Source: Enoplolaimus lenunculus
Lineage: Eukaryota; Nematoda; Enoplea; Enoplida; Thoracostomopsidae
Assembly (NCBI GenBank): GCA_030248215.1
Contig: JASANG010003337.1
Coordinates: forward strand, 62,001 to 126,000
DNA: 64,000 nucleotides
Reading direction: 5' to 3'
Shown: piece after piece, positions 55,401-61,400 of the stretch
Layout of the letters: each line of letters starts with the position of its first letter
Numbering within the stretch: position 1 is the stretch's first letter
The notes under the pieces: generated by a model
What the model was told of the DNA's origin: nothing
Database searches by the model: none
The model's input: only the letters and a program-made list of their open reading frames with translations
Made by a program: the position numbers and the translations under genes

Positions 55401-58400
55401 ATTGCAGAAATCACAATCGTACGGTGTAATGCGGTGATTACCGGCGTATACGCGTATACAAGGTTGATATATCTCGTCTCCAAATTTCTGCACACCCACG
55501 AAAATGCCATTTATTTCAAGGTTTGCGATACCAATATTTAAGGTCAAGAAATATTCGCGTTCGCTATACTCGCTTAGAAATAAACTTTTAACATAAGATT
55601 ATTCCAACCTGAAATCAAATGCTGGTTACACCCCTGCGACAAGAACGGTCCAAGTTCATTTATTCACTGAAACGTAGACATCTTGAACATTGAGTACCCG
55701 GCGGTTTCTTAAGAATATTTACTTAAAATCACTCTTTCATCAATGAAAAGTCACATCATGTCTGATTCATAAATATATTAGCGAGTAGCTGCATTGAAAT
55801 TGGCCATAATTCTGGTTTCAAGGGGGCACACGTCAATTAAGTAGACTTTGTTTCTTTATCTCAGATTAATTTGGGAGGGGGGTTATTAACAGAAGTAAAT
55901 TTAGCAAAGTTATTGGAAGTGCTATGAGCACAATTGGCCTACACCAGGACTACGTTTCCATCCAGCAAAACTACGCTGTGTGATTATTATTGAACGCTAA
56001 GCGTAAGAAATATAATACGACAACGCCTAAATATTAGCTACGCGCCCTTAAGCTCATCCAACCTTGGTTTGTGAACTGGCTATAAGCATCGGTCGAGTCT
56101 TTTCCACGAGTACCGCATTTCCTATTTACGGAAATTGAGTATTAATTACCCGGTTTAGGGTTGTGACTACAAATCCATGAGAAACTAAGTCGACGGTGCA
56201 AAAGGAATATACGAACGGTTTGCGAGCTGTCTTCGAACACAGACCAACTGGTGTAGACTAATTGCGCTAAACGCGTCTATACGTATCGCAGATCAAAGCT
56301 AAGACATGCTTACAGTGTCAATGTTATGTGACGGTTTGGTAAAAAATGTTTTAAGTAAGACATACGAAGGGTTTCAGACGGGATCCAGACGTAGTTGAAA
56401 CTTAAAGATATGGGGCGAAAATTTTCAAACCTCGCCTGAATGGGAATTATGAACCGAAAATAGAACAAGTTGCCAACAAAACCGCTTTTGATGTAAAACA
56501 ATACGACAACCAAAATAATACTTATCGGTGGCTCCAGCCAGGTGTTGCGAGTTCAATACGGTACAATTGATATAAGTGAGTTCGTTAACCAAATTTTTCT
56601 ATAAGTTTGACTCGCGAGCGAAACGAGCGAGAAACCAGACGCATTTTGAAACTTTAGCGGTTTTTGTTTCAACCGATTAGTGGTCCCTTTAGGGGTGGGG
56701 CCCTCGCCAAATAAGGGATATGGGGGGTGGCTGATCCGGGCCTATAAATTAGGCAAACTCAGTGTAAAAAGAATGCTTACCAGAAACACATGCGCGCATG
56801 GCAGCCTGAATTTCTCGATTCGTATCCAATGATTTGCTCAAGCGAAGTTCACCAGTTTCAGTATCCACAGCTAACATCCCTGACTCGTTTCCTTGATCAA
56901 TGCTGAATGTCAGAGTGTCGTTGATGTCAGGATCAAACGCTGGGATTATTCCGACTGCCTGAAATATAAACACATTATCGCAATTAAGTGAGAGTCGGTT
57001 TCAATAAAGCCACACAATTGTAGTGTAGATCATTGAAGCCGAGGTTAAACCAACCGTTGAGATGAAACCAAAAGTTGAAATGAAACCAACCGTTAGGGTA
57101 AAACTAGCGTGGGGATGCCGGACCCCTTCCCAAAACTGTCCTGGGTCCAAACCCACAAGGGGGGCCCCCCCCTTCAAATCTAAATTTTTCCAGCATTGTT
57201 TGTGAAAATTAAGCATTGACATGGTACGAATACGAGTGTTTTTTATGTTTTACTAACTGAAATACATTTGGTTAGTAAGACTATGACAGGAATTAATGTC
57301 CGGAAATGCCCGTCAGATCTGCTTACTGATTTCTTTGGAATACGGTATCACGACAATTCGTCGACCGACAACTCGTCGCGCGGCGGCAACTTGGAATCCG
57401 AAATTTCATCGACTCGACCATTTGTCGTCCATCGTTATGCTTAGGCTTAGGCTTAAGATTACGCTTTAGACGCTTCGAATTATTCATTGGCTTTACGACA
57501 CTGTCGGGCGTCAAGTTGCCGGGCGATAAATTGTCGTAGATTCCACAAAATAAGTTGGTGTACTAATTAAACGTTTACGCAATATTTGATGGATACCGGT
57601 AACAAGGCTTGAAACCTAGAAATTATTTAAGTATCAGCCCTGGTTTTGTTTCAAAGTCAATAACAGAAAGCGAAAATACCAGAACCGTTTTTAGCAAGCC
57701 GGTAGCCGGATGAACAGAATAGAATCGACTGAAAAAATTCAACCGATATTCACGCGGATATTTTGCCGATTCTTCAATCGGTCATTCAAATTTTTTCAGA
57801 AACGGGGGCAAACGCTTTCGGTCACCCTCTTGAATATGAGTTGTATTGTTGGATCAACCTTTCATATCAGCCGCAACATTTCTGTCACTCCAGTGAATAC
57901 CACAACTCCTTGCTGTATCAATAAGAGTGTCAACCACTTCCGGTGGGATGACAGATTCAAATTCGCCGTCATACTCTTGAATATGATTCCGGTTTCATGT
58001 TGAGCCCAAAATTTTTAACCCTCCTTTGAACTTCAAACACGGTCTTACCTCATCAGGGAATTTTCCTCGATAATTTGCAAACACAATGCTGAAATCGTTG
58101 AGCACAGGTGCGTGATCGTTGACATCACTGACGTTTACATACACATCGATATGAGAAACCAACGATTCAGATGCCGCCTCGACGCCGACCCAGTACAGCG
58201 TCCGGCCAGATTCGTAGTCTAAATCTTCTTGCAGGATTAAAAATGCGGATTTCTTTGACGTTCCGCCGGTCGCCGCGCCAGGGGTCGAGTCGCCGTCGGG
58301 TTGATGAACTTCAAACGAAGCCGCATTTTGACCGCCGTACACGCGATACTGAACAGCGTTGTTCGGCGGAAGATCCGGATCAATTGCTAGCAGATTTCCA

Positions 58401-61400
58401 ATGATGTCGCCGCGTGCTGCACTTTCTGGCACCACAAATCGAATCGCACCATCGGCAGCGACATTTTGCCATATCGGCGGATTATCGTTAACATCTGTCA
58501 GCTCCACTCTCACTATTGCGCTCGATTGTAACGGAGGGGTCCCTGAATCGATGGCGTATACCAACAGCTCAAACGTTTCCCGTGTTTCGCGGTCCAGAGG
58601 CGCACCTACTCGAATATTTCCCGAAATAGCGTCAATGTAAAATGCGTACGGTGGCCCGGTTACAAAATACCCCGACGAACCTTGCATATTACCGTCCAGA
58701 CTCGGGTACGTCTCGTCGACGCTCGACAACGGCCATAGCGCAGCTGACTGGTTATCCAAACGATACTCTAACTGCGCATTACGGTCGATATCAGCGTCTG
58801 TGGCCAGCACTGTTATCACACTTGCATCAACTGCAACATCCTCTGGTATTCGAACCGTATAACTTGACTGTGAAAACACTGGTCGATTATCGTTAACGTC
58901 AGTGACAAATATTTGAATTTTAGTCGTATCACTCAACGGCGGTGTGCCGTAATCTCGAACGCGCACCTGTAAATCATACACCGCCCGACGCTCTCGATCA
59001 AGCGGTTTTGCAATGCTGATTACACCGGTCAACGGGTCAATTTTAAACTGTCCCTCGCTCTGACCGGACAGACCAAATTTAAGCCGAGCATTTTGGCCGT
59101 CGTCGTTGTCAAACGCTTGCATTGCAATTATTGCACTGCCTACAGCTTCATCTTCGCGTACCATATGAGTGTACGGGGGTCTATCAAAATAAGGCGGTGA
59201 ATTTACATCAGTTACCTGTATAACAATACTAGCGTAAGCGGTATTTTGACCAGGATCCGAACATTGAACATTAAGCATATACCGTTGTGTTTTCCGATAA
59301 TCTAAAGGTGACCGAATCGTGACAAATCCTTCATTATTCTGACTAATCAAATTAAATTGTGTTATAGGCAGAGTGAGCGACTCTGTTGCTGGGCCAGAAG
59401 CACCAGACAAAATCTTATACTCAAGCGCTTCGGTGGAATCTTTGTCGACTGCTCGAATACGAAGGACTTCTTCGCCAACTTGAAGCGTTTCTGGAACACT
59501 GACTGTGTAGGTATCTTGTTCAAATACAGGAACGTTGTCGTTAATATCAAGAATATTTATAATTAAACGGCAACTTGACTGAAGAGGCGGGTCGCCAAGG
59601 TCGATTGCAATAACAGTTATGTCATACTCGTCTGCAGTTTCATGATCCAGCGATGCGGCAACAAATATTTTTCCTTGTTTTTCATCGATACCAAACGGAA
59701 GCCGGGTGACTACGCCGGCAATTTCGGTGGAATCTGACGCAAACCGATAGCGAATATCAGCGTTTAGACCACTGTCAGCGTCGTACGCTTGTACTGTCGC
59801 CGCTACATGCCCTATTGGTGAAGCTTCAGATATGGTTTGATGAATTTGAGGGGCGTAAAATGTCGGAGCGTGATCGTTTACGTCTAACACGTTCACCACC
59901 AGGGTTGTCGTTGACCAGCGCGCTTTTGGAAATCCGGCATCTTGAGCGCGTGCCACCAGTTCGTAGCGAGGCCAGTCTCGGAAGCTCAGCCGTTTGACAA
60001 GGCGGACACGGCCGGATCGAAAATCAATCGCAAACGAACCTCGGCCATTTCCTGAGACAAAATTGTACGTTATTCGAGCGTTATCGCCGTCATCATTGTC
60101 AGTTGCTGTTAGATTGGCGATTACTGGAGACTGAGACGGGTCCACATCTTCTCGAACGTTCACTTCATAGCGATCTTTGCGGAATTGAGGTGAATTATCG
60201 TTCGCGTCGTCGACTGTTACTTCCACCAGTGCTGTTGAGTTCCGCGGAACCGACCCTTCATCTGTTGCAACGACCGTTATTCGATATTTGGTTCGCCGTT
60301 CTCGATCAAGTGGTTGAATCGTCCCAGTTGTATCTGACAGACGTACTGCTCCAGTCAACGAATCGATTTCAAACGGACTCACCAGTTCCTTGCTCGTTTT
60401 TTCGGTAGGACCATTTTGGGATAGTTCTTTGTCAGAATTTAGGGCCAGAAAATAACGGACTTGGCCGTTTGGCCCTTCGTCTCGGTCTTGCGCAAATACC
60501 CTGACAATTTCTGTGCCACCTGGCCGAGATTCGCTCACCGATGCATAATAAACTGACTGTTCAAACAGCGGTGAATTGTCGTTGATATCGTCAACCAAAA
60601 CATCGACCATTGCAGTTCCAGCGCTGCGACGACCGAGATTTCCAGCTTCGTACGCTGTGATTCGTAGCTGATACCGAGATGCAGATTCCCGATCTAAACG
60701 GGCAGCTGTATAGATGGCCCCAGTTGTCTGATTAATTTGAAACAACGCTCCTGGGCTGCCAGCTACGGCGTGACTGTTACCTCTGGGGTCAGTTGTAAAC
60801 CCGACCCTCGTACCTGTCACTCTCTGTTGACTGGGTCCAACGACGGAACTACTACTTGACGATAGGAGAGCGTAATAAATATGCAAATGATCCGGATTGC
60901 TCGCGTGTACGCTGACAACATGTGCACCAGGCGCTTGTTCTTCTTCGATGTGTGCGGTATAGTGCCGACGGTCGAACTGTATTCCACGCAATGGGGGCGC
61001 CCCTCGTAGTGATTTTAACCCCCTCCGAATTCTTGAGCCCCCCATCTGTTTTTGTGGTTGGCAAAATTGCCAAGATCCCGCATTATGAGCACATGAGTTG
61101 CGTGGAAAACGAGAGTGAAATATGGCAAATTTTCGCTCAAGTGATATTAGTTTGGTTTCTAGGTTCCGACCAGGGTTTGAGACCAGACTGGTTTCAGTTT
61201 TAGGCTTAAAGTTGACTGCTTTGTTGCGTAATACTTCATTGTTTGATTTAGTATCTTTCGTAATACCAGACTCGCTTTTCGGAGTAATACATTCAAAATT
61301 AAGTATGAATTCAGATTCAAACGGTTGATACAGACACAAACGTTGGTTTAACTGAACCGTCCATTGACACAAAGACTTACACGAGCACTCAGTTGGGGTA

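Larger units (their letters stand above)
39779..56780 (-). other. CELSR intron 2, 17 kb
   Basis: Longest intron of the gene. It contains at least 15 of the MITEs listed separately, a palindromic AT/GGAACAG tandem (45541-45780), two short tandem duplications (44538-44718, 51763-51840) and a (CAA)n run (50799-50829). The stretches 40895-41590, 42141-42827, 45781-47613, 50636-52689, 53574-54778 and 55226-56780 show no gene, RNA or repeat I can name. Confidence 0.75.

Noticed and set aside
5895-56745. Similar G-rich pieces at about 5905-5955 and 56690-56745 (GTGGCTGMTCCGG)
   Set aside because: Likely remnants of one more repeat, but too short and diverged to define ends or a family.
58171-60408. 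Plus-strand open frames opposite CELSR exon 1
   Set aside because: Shadows of the cadherin-coding strand; no recognisable product.
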